DNA of 64,000 nt, from contig NZ_JBNPMZ010000009.1 in NCBI RefSeq assembly GCF_050314255.1, forward strand, positions 1-64,000, in the 5' to 3' direction. The notes under the pieces were generated by a model. That model saw nothing but the letters and a program-made list of their open reading frames with translations, did no database searches and was not told the DNA's origin. Origin of the DNA: Claveliimonas sp034178805 (lineage in GTDB: Bacteria; Bacillota; Clostridia; Lachnospirales; Lachnospiraceae). The position numbers and the translations under genes were made by a program. Of this stretch, positions 9,099 through 17,928 are shown in pieces (position 1 is the stretch's first letter; every line of letters starts with the position of its first letter).

Positions 9099-9467
9099 AT
9101 GCCGGGAATTATATATGTAGGGCTGGGAGGAGCCGTAGGAGCTATGGCAAGATACGGAATCAGCCTTTTGCCATCGAAGACAATGTTTCCTGTTTGGACT
9201 CTGGTAACTAATTTTGCGGGAGCGTTACTGATTGGCTTTGTGACCGGAATGCTGGCTATGAACTCAGAAAATGCACAGAATACCGCTTTGTTCTGGAAAA
9301 CGGGTGTATGTGGTGGATTTACAACATTTTCTACATTTTCTCTTGAGACATTAGGTCTTTTGGAACGGGGAGAAGTTTTCACAGGGACAATTTATGCGGT
9401 TTTAAGTGTAGTGTTGTGTCTGGCAGGGGTTTATGCCGGAAGGGCAATATCTGGAATGATGAAATAA
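9099..9467 (+). CDS. crcB: Fluoride channel/exporter CrcB (Fluc)
   Basis: This 122-residue protein has four predicted membrane helices. It carries the Fluc signatures: a GGxxGAxxRY opening segment near residue 6-16, a conserved Asn in TNFAGALLIG, and CGGFTTFSTFS at about residues 72-82. Dimers of CrcB export toxic fluoride from the cytoplasm. Many Firmicutes carry two adjacent crcB genes that may heterodimerise. Only one is here, so it is probably a homodimer or has a partner elsewhere. It is cotranscribed with the YkgJ-like gene and yqeB. Confidence 0.92.
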   Translation: MPGIIYVGLGGAVGAMARYGISLLPSKTMFPVWTLVTNFAGALLIGFVTGMLAMNSENAQNTALFWKTGVCGGFTTFSTFSLETLGLLERGEVFTGTIYAVLSVVLCLAGVYAGRAISGMMK

Positions 9468-9489
9468 ACATATATCGGAGGAATGGAAA

Positions 9490-10290
9490 ATGGATAGACT
9501 TGTGATTGTCCGGGGCGCGGGAGATCTGGCGACGGGAGTAATTGCAAAGCTCTGGCGGTCTGGATTTACCGTTGTTGCACTGGAAAGTGAAGCTCCGTCT
9601 GCTATACGCAGAACGGTTGCCTTTTCAGAGGCTGTCTATCAAAAGGAAACAACGGTGGAAGGAATTACAGCCTGTCTGGCTGTAGAGAAAAATACTCTGG
9701 ATATATTAGAGCAGGGAAAAATTCCGATACTTATAGATAAAGAAGCGGATATTTTGAAGAAAATTCATCCATTTGTGCTTGTAGACGCAATTCTGGCGAA
9801 GCGAAATCTTGGTACGAATATGGAGATGGCAGATATTGTAATCGGACTTGGGCCGGGATTTACAGCGGGAGTTGATGTTCACGCAGTAATTGAGACAATG
9901 CGGGGACATAATCTGGGCAGAGTATATTATAAAGGGAGTGCGATTCCTAACACAGGGATTCCGGGGATGGTAGGCGGTTATGCAAAAGAAAGAGTAATGT
10001 ATGCAGGAAACGCGGGTATAATGAAAGGAATATGCAGGATAGGTGATTCTGTCCGGCGTGGAGATATTATTGCTTACGTGGGGAATGAACCTGTCTATGC
10101 GTCAATTTCCGGAGTTCTGAGAGGAATTCTGCCGGATGGATTTGAAGTGAGGGTTCACGAAAAACTGGCGGATATTGATCCGCGGGAAGATGAATATCAG
10201 AACTGCTTTCTGATATCTGATAAAGCGAGGTGCATTGCGGGAGGAGTCCTGGAAGCAATATTATGTCTGGAGAAGGGAAGGCTTGCTTAA
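9490..10290 (+). CDS. yqeB: YqeB (EF2563-family selenium-dependent molybdenum hydroxylase maturation protein)
   Basis: The 266-residue protein opens with a Rossmann-like VRGAGDLATGV (residues 8-18) and has the family's DAILAKRN and GLGPGFTAGVDV segments. It matches the YqeB/EF2563 family, which is associated by genomic context with selenium-dependent molybdenum hydroxylases (selenium-labile cofactor insertion). The usual partners (xdh-type hydroxylase, yqeC, mocA, selD) are not in this window, so its role here is uncertain. It ends the operon with crcB and YkgJ, starting 22 bp after crcB behind CGGAGG. Confidence 0.8.
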   Translation: MDRLVIVRGAGDLATGVIAKLWRSGFTVVALESEAPSAIRRTVAFSEAVYQKETTVEGITACLAVEKNTLDILEQGKIPILIDKEADILKKIHPFVLVDAILAKRNLGTNMEMADIVIGLGPGFTAGVDVHAVIETMRGHNLGRVYYKGSAIPNTGIPGMVGGYAKERVMYAGNAGIMKGICRIGDSVRRGDIIAYVGNEPVYASISGVLRGILPDGFEVRVHEKLADIDPREDEYQNCFLISDKARCIAGGVLEAILCLEKGRLA

Positions 10291-10381
10291 TTAAATTCTT
10301 TGTTGTATATTATTAACAGAGAGATTTTTCTGTGCTAAATTGTAGATATATTGCACAAATATATGAAAGAGGTGTAGAACG

Positions 10382-11977
10382 ATGGGAAACGCGAAAAACA
10401 GCATTTTAAACGGGAAAACAGCATTGGGAATTGAATTTGGTTCCACTCGTATTAAGGCAATCCTGATCGACGAGAATCACGAGGTGATCGCATCCGGCGG
10501 ACATAGCTGGGAGAACAAACTGGTGAATAACATCTGGACTTATGATCTGGAAGATGTTTGGGCAGGATTACAGGATTGTTACAGAGATCTGACTGAGGAT
10601 GTGAAGAAAAAATACGATGTTGTGCTGGAAAGTGTTGGTTCTATTGGATTTAGCGCTATGATGCACGGATATATGGCTTTTAATGAAAATGATGAACTTC
10701 TGGTTCCATTCCGTACCTGGAGAAATACGATTACAGAACCTGCTGCAGATGCGTTGACAGAATTGTTCCAGTACAATATTCCGCAGAGATGGAGCGTGGC
10801 ACATCTGTATCAGGCAATTATGAATGGGGAAGAGCACGTGCCGGATGTGAGATATATTACAACCCTGTCAGGATATGTTCATTGGAAACTGACAGGAGAG
10901 AAAGCACTTGGTGTGGGAGATGCTTCCGGAATGTTCCCGATTGACATTGCAACAAGCTCATTTGATGAGCGCATGATCGGACAGTTTAACGAGCTGATAG
11001 CAGATAAGAATTATCCATGGAAACTGGAGGAGATCCTTCCAAAGGTTATGGTGGCAGGAGAAAAAGCTGGTGTGCTGACAGAAGAAGGTGCAAAACTTCT
11101 GGATCCGACAGGAACTTTGAAAGCGGGAATTCCGCTTTGCCCTCCGGAAGGAGATGCAGGAACCGGTATGGTGGCAACCAATAGTGTTAAACAGCGTACC
11201 GGTAATGTGTCTGCAGGAACCAGTATCTTTGGAATGGTTGTTCTTGAAAAGGAACTGTCTAAAGTATATAGAGAGCTGGATATGGTTACAACACCTGATG
11301 GAAGCCTGGTTGCAATGGCTCACTGTAACAACTGTACATCTGATCTGAATGCCTGGGTAGGTCTGTTTAAAGAATTTGCAGATACCTTTGGTATGGAAAT
11401 AGATATGAATGGCCTGTTTGGAACTTTATATAACAAAGCTCTGGAAGGAGATAAGGATTGCGGCGGATTGCTGGCATACAACTATTTCTCAGGAGAACAT
11501 GTAACCGGATTTGAAGAAGGACGTCCACTTTTTGTGCGCAGACCGGACAGCAAATTTAATCTTGCAAACTTTATGAGAGTACATCTGTATACCTGTCTGG
11601 GCGCATTGAAGACCGGTATGGATATTCTTGCAAAGAAAGAGAATGTTCAAATCGATGAGATTCTGGGACATGGTGGTCTCTTCAAGACCAAAGGTGTCGG
11701 ACAGAGTTTCCTTGCAGCATCCATTAACACACCGGTAACTGTTATGGAGACAGCTGGTGAAGGTGGAGCATGGGGAATCGCTATTCTTGCTATGTTTATG
11801 GAAAATAAAGCAGAAAATGAGACACTTCCAACTTATCTTGCTGATCACGTATTTGCAGGACAGAAGGGAACTACACTGGCTCCGGATGCGGCAGATGTAG
11901 AAGGATATGAAGTATTTATTGACAGATATACCAAAGGACTTTCTATAGAAAGAGCGGCGGTAGATTCTCTGGTATAA
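10382..11977 (+). CDS. FGGY-family carbohydrate kinase (pentulokinase-like)
   Basis: This 531-residue cytoplasmic sugar kinase has the two-domain actin-like ATPase fold. A phosphate-1 motif GIEFGSTRIKAILID lies at about residues 16-30, and a C-terminal adenosine region GHGGLFKTKGVGQ and GEGGAWGIA near residues 425-465. FGGY enzymes phosphorylate xylulose, ribulose, glycerol, gluconate and similar sugars. By overall resemblance this one belongs to the xylulokinase/L-ribulokinase-like clade common in Lachnospiraceae. It stands alone here, without isomerase or epimerase neighbours, so the substrate cannot be fixed from context. Confidence 0.88.
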   Translation: MGNAKNSILNGKTALGIEFGSTRIKAILIDENHEVIASGGHSWENKLVNNIWTYDLEDVWAGLQDCYRDLTEDVKKKYDVVLESVGSIGFSAMMHGYMAFNENDELLVPFRTWRNTITEPAADALTELFQYNIPQRWSVAHLYQAIMNGEEHVPDVRYITTLSGYVHWKLTGEKALGVGDASGMFPIDIATSSFDERMIGQFNELIADKNYPWKLEEILPKVMVAGEKAGVLTEEGAKLLDPTGTLKAGIPLCPPEGDAGTGMVATNSVKQRTGNVSAGTSIFGMVVLEKELSKVYRELDMVTTPDGSLVAMAHCNNCTSDLNAWVGLFKEFADTFGMEIDMNGLFGTLYNKALEGDKDCGGLLAYNYFSGEHVTGFEEGRPLFVRRPDSKFNLANFMRVHLYTCLGALKTGMDILAKKENVQIDEILGHGGLFKTKGVGQSFLAASINTPVTVMETAGEGGAWGIAILAMFMENKAENETLPTYLADHVFAGQKGTTLAPDAADVEGYEVFIDRYTKGLSIERAAVDSLV

Positions 11978-12008
11978 GAAATATTCCAATGGCGGGAGTG
12001 TGTTACCT

Positions 12009-12470
12009 ATGCAAATCAGACTGGCGAATACAGAGGATGCCGGAAGAATAAAAGAATTGTATAAAGTATTATATCGGGAGACATCAAGACTACAACCGGA
12101 ATTCATACGGGAAACGGAGCAGGATGAAGAGTATTTGAAATTCATCATTCTTGGTGAAAATGGTGATATTATTCTGGCGGAGCAGGATGGCCAGTTGCTT
12201 GGCTTTGTGATGGTTCAGCAAAGAAAGACCAGATATATCGGATGCCTTGTTCCGTACCGCTATGCGTATCTTCCGGACATTGTGGTGGTGGAAGAATACC
12301 GAAGGCAGGGAATAGGTAAAAAACTGCTTCGTGCGGCGAAGGTCTGGGCGAAGAACAGAGGGCTTGAGTATGTTGAACTGAACTGTCTCAGTGGAAATGT
12401 AGCAGCCAAAGCGCTTTATCAGAGTGAGGACTTTGCCGAATGTATGTGTACCATGCGGACAAAATTATAA
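12009..12470 (+). CDS. GNAT-family N-acetyltransferase
   Basis: This 153-residue GCN5-type acetyltransferase has the acetyl-CoA binding motif VEEYRRQGIGKKLLRAA at about residues 95-111 and the C-terminal LNCLSGNVAAKALYQ segment. ATG 12009 is preferred over the GTG at 12000 because GGCGGGAG (11991-11998) is spaced for it. It is 31 bp after the sugar kinase and may be cotranscribed. Substrate unknown. Confidence 0.85.
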   Translation: MQIRLANTEDAGRIKELYKVLYRETSRLQPEFIRETEQDEEYLKFIILGENGDIILAEQDGQLLGFVMVQQRKTRYIGCLVPYRYAYLPDIVVVEEYRRQGIGKKLLRAAKVWAKNRGLEYVELNCLSGNVAAKALYQSEDFAECMCTMRTKL

Positions 12471-12471
12471 T

Positions 12472-12510
12472 AAAAATGCGTTGATATCATGTGGTATCAA
12501 CGCATTTTTT
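12472..12510. terminator. Bidirectional terminator
   Basis: AAAAATGCGTTGATA pairs perfectly with TATCAACGCATTTTT around an 8-nt loop. It serves the GNAT gene on plus and the aminotransferase on minus. Confidence 0.88.
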
Positions 12511-12517
12511 ACTGAAT

Positions 12518-13804
12518 TTATTTGGATTCCAGCAGTTTGTCGATGCTGACGAGTTTGACACTTAATACAAATATTTCAGCTGCCAGGGCAAGCTCTTCTG
12601 GTGTTGGGTAGGAAGGAGCAATGCGGATATTTGTATCTTTGGGGTCCTTGCCATATGGAAAAGTTGCACCTGCATTGGTCATGATCAATCCTGCTTCTTT
12701 GGCTTTTGCTACGATTGCCTTTGCGCAGCCTTCCATAGAATCGAAGGAGATGAAATAACCTCCTCGTGGAGCAATCCAGGAACCGATTCCCAATCCGCCC
12801 AGTTCACGATCCAGTGTATTTAATACAGCATCGAATTTAGGACGAAGAACAGCGGCATGTCTCTTCATGTGAGTTACCATGCCATGAATGTCTTTGAAAT
12901 ATCTGACATGGCGCAGCTGATTTAACTTGTCGTGACCGATAGTTTGAATCTTCATCTGTTTCTTTATGTCTTCCAGATTTGCGTCTGATGCGGCAATTGC
13001 TGCGATTCCGGATCCAGGGAAACTGATCTTGGAAGTAGAAGAGAATTTGTATACCATATCCGGATGTCCTTCCTTCTTACATTCCATAAGGATCTCAATC
13101 AGGTAATCCTGTTTATCTTCATATAAATGATGGATGCTGTATGCGTTATCCCAGTAAATACGGAAATCCTCTGCTGCAGGGTTCAGTTTTGCAAAACGGT
13201 GAACTGTTTCGTCAGAATAAGTAATTCCCTGTGGATTAGAGTATTTCGGTACACACCAGATGCCTTTAATAGCCGGATCACTGCTTACCAGTTCTTCTAC
13301 GATATCCATATCCGGGCCGGTTGGCGTCATTGGTACATTGATCATTTCAATTCCAAAATACTCTGTAATTGCGAAATGTCTGTCATATCCAGGTACAGGA
13401 CATAAGAATTTGACTTTATCCAGCTTGCACCAGGGAGTGCTTCCCATAACACCGTGTGTCATGGAACGGGCAACCGTATCGAACATAACATTCAGGCTGG
13501 AATTACCGAAGATGATAATATTGTCCTTTGGAACTTCCATCATATCCGCAAGAAGCTGTTTGGCTTCTGCAATACCGTCCAGTACACCATAATTACGACA
13601 GTCCACACCCTCGCTGCAGACAAGGTCGGAATCACTTTTCAGGACATCCATCATTTCCATAGAAAGATTAAGCTGTTCTGTTGATGGTTTTCCTCTGGAC
13701 ATATCCAGTTTCAGCCCTTTGGCCTTTACTTCTGCGAATTGTGCTTCCAGGTCAGTTTTTAAGTTCAATAATTCTTCTTTTGATAATTCTTCGTACGCTG
13801 CCAC
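12518..13804 (-). CDS. PLP-dependent aspartate aminotransferase, subgroup Ic
   Basis: This fold-type I aminotransferase of 428 residues, from a GTG start at 13804, has GGAGG upstream at good spacing. Upstream in-frame codons to 13921 lack a convincing ribosome site. It belongs to the Asp_aminotransf (PF12897) group. Recognisable features are an N-terminal DMSRGKPS segment, FGNSSLN for the cofactor phosphate, a YSNPQG region, WDNAY for the PLP ring, and a Lys in SSTSKISFPGSG as the Schiff base. Members transfer amino groups between aspartate (or aromatic amino acids) and 2-oxoglutarate. It is monocistronic, ending at a shared terminator. Confidence 0.85.
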   Translation of the reverse strand: MAAYEELSKEELLNLKTDLEAQFAEVKAKGLKLDMSRGKPSTEQLNLSMEMMDVLKSDSDLVCSEGVDCRNYGVLDGIAEAKQLLADMMEVPKDNIIIFGNSSLNVMFDTVARSMTHGVMGSTPWCKLDKVKFLCPVPGYDRHFAITEYFGIEMINVPMTPTGPDMDIVEELVSSDPAIKGIWCVPKYSNPQGITYSDETVHRFAKLNPAAEDFRIYWDNAYSIHHLYEDKQDYLIEILMECKKEGHPDMVYKFSSTSKISFPGSGIAAIAASDANLEDIKKQMKIQTIGHDKLNQLRHVRYFKDIHGMVTHMKRHAAVLRPKFDAVLNTLDRELGGLGIGSWIAPRGGYFISFDSMEGCAKAIVAKAKEAGLIMTNAGATFPYGKDPKDTNIRIAPSYPTPEELALAAEIFVLSVKLVSIDKLLESK

Positions 13805-14010
13805 TTTAGCATCCTCCATCTCATTTTTTCTCAATGCTATTATTCTAACACATTTTGAAGAATCGTCAATTGTTTCTTGCAAAAAAAGTAAAAAAAACCG
13901 TATTTTTTTGGGAATATACAATAGATATGAAATGTTTTTGGTGGATTAATTCATTTTTGGGAATGGAATGGATAAAATCAGGAGATTATATTTGGAAATA
14001 TACGATAAAA

Positions 14011-14034
14011 GGGCTCAAGTGTACACCTGAACCC
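14011..14034 (-). terminator. Terminator of the coat-protein pair
   Basis: Read on minus, GGGTTCAGGTG pairs with its partner through an 11-bp stem with G-U wobbles and is followed by TTTTAT. The rest of 13805-14051 is AT-rich and presumably holds the aminotransferase promoter. No other gene is seen there. Confidence 0.55.
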
Positions 14035-14051
14035 ATTTTATATAGGAAAAC

Positions 14052-14312
14052 TTATTTCATAACCGGTTGTGTCAGGATGGATTTTACGTGGTTGATTTCC
14101 TGCTGTGATGCTTTTTCGGCAGGCACATAGTAGCTTTTCTCTCTTGCAATCTGATAAAGTTTCTCCTGAGACATTTCGCATTCATTGCGAAGCTGCTTAA
14201 GGCACTGTTTCAATTCTCTGTTTTCCGTCTGGGGAATCATTTCGCCAAAACGGGTCAGTTCTCCATTTACGCCGGTCAGCGCATCTACAACCATTGTTTT
14301 TTCATTTAACAT
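14052..14312 (-). CDS. CotF-like spore coat protein
   Basis: This 86-residue helical protein has the Coat F domain character: a ferritin-like helix pair ending in a conserved Tyr/Val-Pro-Ala-Glu segment (YYVPAEKASQQEI at about residues 61-73). Such proteins belong to the outer layers of the endospore. It lies 15 bp downstream of another small coat-like gene, with AAGGAGG before the ATG. Expression late in sporulation is expected, but no sigma-K promoter was resolved. Confidence 0.72.
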   Translation of the reverse strand: MLNEKTMVVDALTGVNGELTRFGEMIPQTENRELKQCLKQLRNECEMSQEKLYQIAREKSYYVPAEKASQQEINHVKSILTQPVMK

Positions 14313-14327
14313 TTCTTTGCGTCCTCC

Positions 14328-14510
14328 TTATAAAAATTTCATAAGTTCCTGCTTATTCTTCATTGCAGAATTTGCTGCGTCCTGAAATAACTGTTTTACT
14401 TCCGGATCCTTGCTCTGGCTTGCATATTCTGTCAGTTTGCAGTGACATGTGTCGTATCCTCCTATCAGATGACGGAGATTCTGTAAATCTAAAACGGATA
14501 AATCTGCCAT
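14328..14510 (-). CDS. Small CotF-family (spore coat-like) protein
   Basis: The 60-residue protein is predicted to be two amphipathic helices (LQNLRHLIGGYDTCHCKL, then PEVKQLFQDAANSAMKNKQELMKFL). This resembles the N-terminal half of CotF-type coat proteins, while the downstream gene resembles the C-terminal half. A GAGGAGG ribosome site precedes the ATG. The two genes look like a split CotF-type pair in one operon. Assignment rests on helix pattern and context. Confidence 0.6.
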   Translation of the reverse strand: MADLSVLDLQNLRHLIGGYDTCHCKLTEYASQSKDPEVKQLFQDAANSAMKNKQELMKFL

Positions 14511-14610
14511 GGTTTTATTCCTCCTCTATATTTGTTTAAGAGTGCCAGCGGCAATCTGTTTACCCGGTTAGTATGTGAAAAACAAATGAAAATATACAGT
14601 AAGAAATATG

Positions 14611-15339
14611 TTATTTTGAGGCTTTCAGGAAAGAATAAAATAGAGTACGCATTTTTTGAGACGTGTGATACATACATTCCGGATGCCATTGTACACCTGC
14701 AACAAAGGAGTGGCGGCAGGATTCGATGGCTTCTGGCACGTGATCGGAGGTTTCTCCGACAATGACGAGATCATTACCGGGAGTTTGAATAGCCTGATGA
14801 TGGAAACTGTTAGTATCAACAGATTCTTCAAAAATATTATATAGCATACTATTTTTTTGAAAGATAACAGTGTGGAAAATATCACTCCGCTCCAGTGTGT
14901 TTTGCATGTGACAGAAGGCAGGTGTGTGTGCAAAGGAGAGGTCCTGATAGATTGTCCCGTTGCAGGCAACATTGATAAGCTGCATGCCGCGGCAGATTCC
15001 GAGAACAGGTCTGTCATGATCCAGTAACAGTTTCAGGAAAGACAGGTGGAACTTATCCGTCCGGATGTCGGTGGGAGAGGAGGTGTCCAAAGGATTTTCG
15101 TCCATCAGTATGGGGCTGATATCGCCGCCTCCACAGAAGAGAAAACCGTCACAGAGAGAAAGCCAGGAAGAGAAAATATCCTGGATGGGAAGGTCCTGAA
15201 GGGGGAAAAGGATGGGAAGAATGACGGGAATTCCCCCAGAGCAGGTGATGGCATCAATGTAGGCGTGACTAACGAACTGGCGTATGGAAGAATCACGAAT
15301 GTCCAGTCCACAGGCAATTATTCCAATCACAGGGTTCAT
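14611..15339 (-). CDS. Gamma-glutamyl-gamma-aminobutyrate hydrolase family (peptidase C26)
   Basis: This class I glutamine-amidotransferase-like hydrolase has 242 residues from ATG 15339, which has AAAGGAG spaced upstream. The nucleophile is Cys116 in GICRGMQ. FCGGGDISP lies at about residues 68-76, and the His-Glu pair of the triad is in GVQWHPE near residue 220. Family members cleave gamma-glutamyl bonds (gamma-Glu-GABA, folate polyglutamate and similar). It is divergent, across 57 bp, from a membrane dipeptidase gene, suggesting a shared role in salvage of unusual peptides. Confidence 0.87.
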   Translation of the reverse strand: MNPVIGIIACGLDIRDSSIRQFVSHAYIDAITCSGGIPVILPILFPLQDLPIQDIFSSWLSLCDGFLFCGGGDISPILMDENPLDTSSPTDIRTDKFHLSFLKLLLDHDRPVLGICRGMQLINVACNGTIYQDLSFAHTPAFCHMQNTLERSDIFHTVIFQKNSMLYNIFEESVDTNSFHHQAIQTPGNDLVIVGETSDHVPEAIESCRHSFVAGVQWHPECMYHTSQKMRTLFYSFLKASK

Positions 15340-15396
15340 AAATGGGCTCCTTTGCGCTATGATATAGTAAGAATCTATGATTGGGAGATGTAGAAT

Positions 15397-16386
15397 ATGA
15401 GTGAAAAGAATATACCGCTTTTGGATATGCATTGTGACACCATCTGGCAGCTCGCTGTACAGAAACAACCAGGAGATTTGATGGATAACACCGGATGTGT
15501 GAGCATTGAGAAACTGCAGCGTGCCGGTTCAATTGCGCAGTTTTTTGCATGCTTTGTATACGCGGAAGAGCTGGAAGGAGATACACCTGAGGAAAAATAT
15601 GAGCATGGATACGGATCTGTGCTTGAAATGTGTGATTATCTTAAAAAACAGGAGGAGAAGTATCCGGATGAGATTGCCCTGACTTTAAACTATGAACAGT
15701 TGGAAAAGCATCAGAAAGAAGGCAGAATATCAGCATTTCTGACGGTGGAAGAAGGCGGAATCCTGTGTGGTAAAATCGAGCGCCTGGATGAATTGTACAG
15801 GAAAGGTATCCGACTGATCACTCCCCTTTGGAATTATGAAAACTGCATTGGACATCCTAATTCCAAAGACAGAGAACAGATGCAGCTTGGTCTCAAGCCT
15901 TTTGGAATTGAGGCAGCCAAAAGGATGGAAGAGCTGGGAATAATTATCGATGTGTCCCACGCATCGGATGGAACTTTCTGGGATCTGCTGAAATATACGG
16001 AAAAACCATTGGTGGCATCCCATTCCAATTGCCGGGAGTTTTGTGCGCATCCCCGGAATCTCTCTGACGAGATGATCCGTGCGCTGGCACAGCGGGGAGG
16101 AGTGGCAGGATTGAACTTCTATGGCTTCTTCCTGGAGGGAAACAGAGAATCAAGATTAGAGGCAATGGTGGCACATATCAGGCATATGATCTGTGTGGGC
16201 GGCAGTGATTTTCCTGCGATAGGTACAGATTTTGATGGTTTCGATGGAATGGAACTTATGGAAATACCGGATATTGGGGAGATGAGATGCCTTGCACAGG
16301 CACTGAAAAAAGCGGGACTTACAACAGGGCAGATTGAAAAAATATGGTTCGGAAATGCGAAAAGAGTGATAAGAGATTTGCTTTAA
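15397..16386 (+). CDS. Membrane dipeptidase (peptidase M19)
   Basis: This 329-residue zinc dipeptidase of the renal dipeptidase family has metal ligands in DMHCDT (residues 10-15), a bridging Glu in TVEEGG (about 118), His ligands in DVSHASD and ASHSNCR, and the IGTDFDG motif near residue 273. No signal peptide is seen, so it is cytoplasmic here. Family members hydrolyse dipeptides, including those with D-residues at the C-terminus. Divergent from the C26 hydrolase. Confidence 0.9.
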   Translation: MSEKNIPLLDMHCDTIWQLAVQKQPGDLMDNTGCVSIEKLQRAGSIAQFFACFVYAEELEGDTPEEKYEHGYGSVLEMCDYLKKQEEKYPDEIALTLNYEQLEKHQKEGRISAFLTVEEGGILCGKIERLDELYRKGIRLITPLWNYENCIGHPNSKDREQMQLGLKPFGIEAAKRMEELGIIIDVSHASDGTFWDLLKYTEKPLVASHSNCREFCAHPRNLSDEMIRALAQRGGVAGLNFYGFFLEGNRESRLEAMVAHIRHMICVGGSDFPAIGTDFDGFDGMELMEIPDIGEMRCLAQALKKAGLTTGQIEKIWFGNAKRVIRDLL

Positions 16387-16410
16387 ATATGAATGAGTTA
16401 GTGTGAGAAT

Positions 16411-16457
16411 ACAAAAAAGATTACGCACAGTATTATTCCATGCGTAATCTTTTTTGT
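16411..16457. terminator. Bidirectional terminator, dipeptidase/argG
   Basis: A perfect 17-bp stem (16411-16427 with 16441-16457), ending in A6/T6 runs, lies between convergent genes. Confidence 0.92.
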
Positions 16458-16468
16458 ATGTAATTATC

Positions 16469-17689
16469 TTATTTTCCTTCAATTTCCTGCATTTTCATTG
16501 CACGAACTTTCAGCGGCAGACCGAACAGATTGATGAATCCGTCTGCATCGTGATGGTCGTACAGTTCTCCTGTTGTGAAGCTTGCAAGAGATTCACTATA
16601 CAGAGAATATGGAGAAGTGGTTCCGGCTTTGATGATGTTACCTTTGTAAAGTTTGAATTTTACTTCACCGGTTACATATTCCTGTGTGCTCTCGATAAAT
16701 GCCTGAACTGCTTCGCGCAGTGGTGTGAACCATTTTCCTTCATATACGATCTGGGACAGTTTGTTGCCCATCTCTTCCTTTACTTCATAAGTAGCACGGT
16801 CTAATACCAGCTCCTCTAACTGCTGATGTGCTTCATAGAGTATAGTTCCGCCAGGTGTCTCATATACACCACGGGATTTCATACCAACAACACGGTTCTC
16901 AACGATGTCGCAGATACCGATACCGTGTTTTCCGCCCAGCTCATTTAATTTGCGGATTATGTCAGAAACTTTCATTTCTTCTCCGTTGATGCTCTTCGGA
17001 ACACCTTTTTCAAATGTCATGGTTACATATTCTGCTTCATCCGGTGCTTTTTCCGGTGTAACACCAAGTACCAGCAAATGATCATAGTTTGGCTCATTTG
17101 CAGGATCTTCAAGTTCCAGACCTTCGTGACTGATATGCCATAAGTTACGGTCACGGCTGTAGCTGTGGCTTGCGTCAAATGGAAGATCAATACCGTGCTG
17201 TTTGCAGTATTCAATCTCCTCTTCACGGGACTGCATGGTCCATACATCTGTCATTCTCCATGGAGCGATGATTTTGATGTCCGGTGCGAGTGCTTTAATA
17301 CCGAGTTCAAAACGGATCTGGTCATTTCCTTTACCGGTAGCACCGTGGCAGATAGCGGTAGCGCCTTCTTTTCTTGCAATCTCTACCAGTCTCTTTGCGA
17401 TAGCCGGACGAGCCATGGATGTTCCCAGTAAATATTTGTTTTCATAAATGGCATGTGCCTGTACGCATGGTACAATATAGTTATCGCAGAAGTCGTCTAC
17501 GATATCTTCAATATATAATTTGGAAGCGCCGGATAATTTCGCACGCTCTTCCAGTCCGTCCAGTTCTTCTCCCTGACCACAGTCTACGCAGCAGCAGATA
17601 ACTTCATAGTCGAAATTTTCTTTTAACCATGGGATGATTGCGGTAGTATCAAGTCCTCCTGAGTACGCTAATACAACTTTCTCTTTCAT
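16469..17689 (-). CDS. argG: Argininosuccinate synthase
   Basis: This enzyme condenses citrulline and aspartate using ATP to give argininosuccinate, the penultimate step of arginine synthesis. The 406 residues begin MKEKVVLAYSGGLDTT, the N-type PP-loop ATP pyrophosphatase motif. CHGATGKGNDQIRFE for citrulline/aspartate binding lies near residue 113. The ATG at 17689 is chosen because the family starts a few residues before the PP-loop and an AGGAGG-like site precedes it. argH is not adjacent. It is divergent from proBA and preceded by a TTGCAT-N17-TATAGT promoter. Confidence 0.96.
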   Translation of the reverse strand: MKEKVVLAYSGGLDTTAIIPWLKENFDYEVICCCVDCGQGEELDGLEERAKLSGASKLYIEDIVDDFCDNYIVPCVQAHAIYENKYLLGTSMARPAIAKRLVEIARKEGATAICHGATGKGNDQIRFELGIKALAPDIKIIAPWRMTDVWTMQSREEEIEYCKQHGIDLPFDASHSYSRDRNLWHISHEGLELEDPANEPNYDHLLVLGVTPEKAPDEAEYVTMTFEKGVPKSINGEEMKVSDIIRKLNELGGKHGIGICDIVENRVVGMKSRGVYETPGGTILYEAHQQLEELVLDRATYEVKEEMGNKLSQIVYEGKWFTPLREAVQAFIESTQEYVTGEVKFKLYKGNIIKAGTTSPYSLYSESLASFTTGELYDHHDADGFINLFGLPLKVRAMKMQEIEGK

Positions 17690-17766
17690 TATAAATGCCT
17701 CCTGATATACAGTGCCTGACAGCACAGTTTATTTTAAAATTTGTATCTTTTTTTTTCGCAAGAATT

Positions 17767-17795
17767 ACTATACACCATTTTTTATAAATATGCAA
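17767..17795 (-). promoter_or_regulatory. Predicted argG promoter with ARG-like half-site
   Basis: Read on minus, TTGCAT (17795-17790) and TATAGT (17772-17767) are 17 bp apart. The -35 contains the TGCAT element that recurs upstream and at the argC promoter, which would suit repression by ArgR. Confidence 0.6.
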
Positions 17796-17841
17796 CAGGA
17801 AAATAAAAAATAAGACAAAACTGAATGATGATTTAATAAAT

Positions 17842-17888
17842 ATGCATAAAAAAGAATATATATGCATTTAAAACGTATAAAATTGCAT
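17842..17888. promoter_or_regulatory. Phased TGCAT half-site array (possible ArgR operators)
   Basis: TGCAT occurs at 17843, 17863 and 17884, that is at 20- and 21-bp steps (two helical turns), within A/T-only spacers. Paired ARG boxes are known to be centred about 21 bp apart. The array sits between the argG and proB promoters and could act on either. Confidence 0.5.
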
Positions 17889-17928
17889 AAAAACGAATGA
17901 ATAAAAATAAGATGTGGAAAAAATATGC

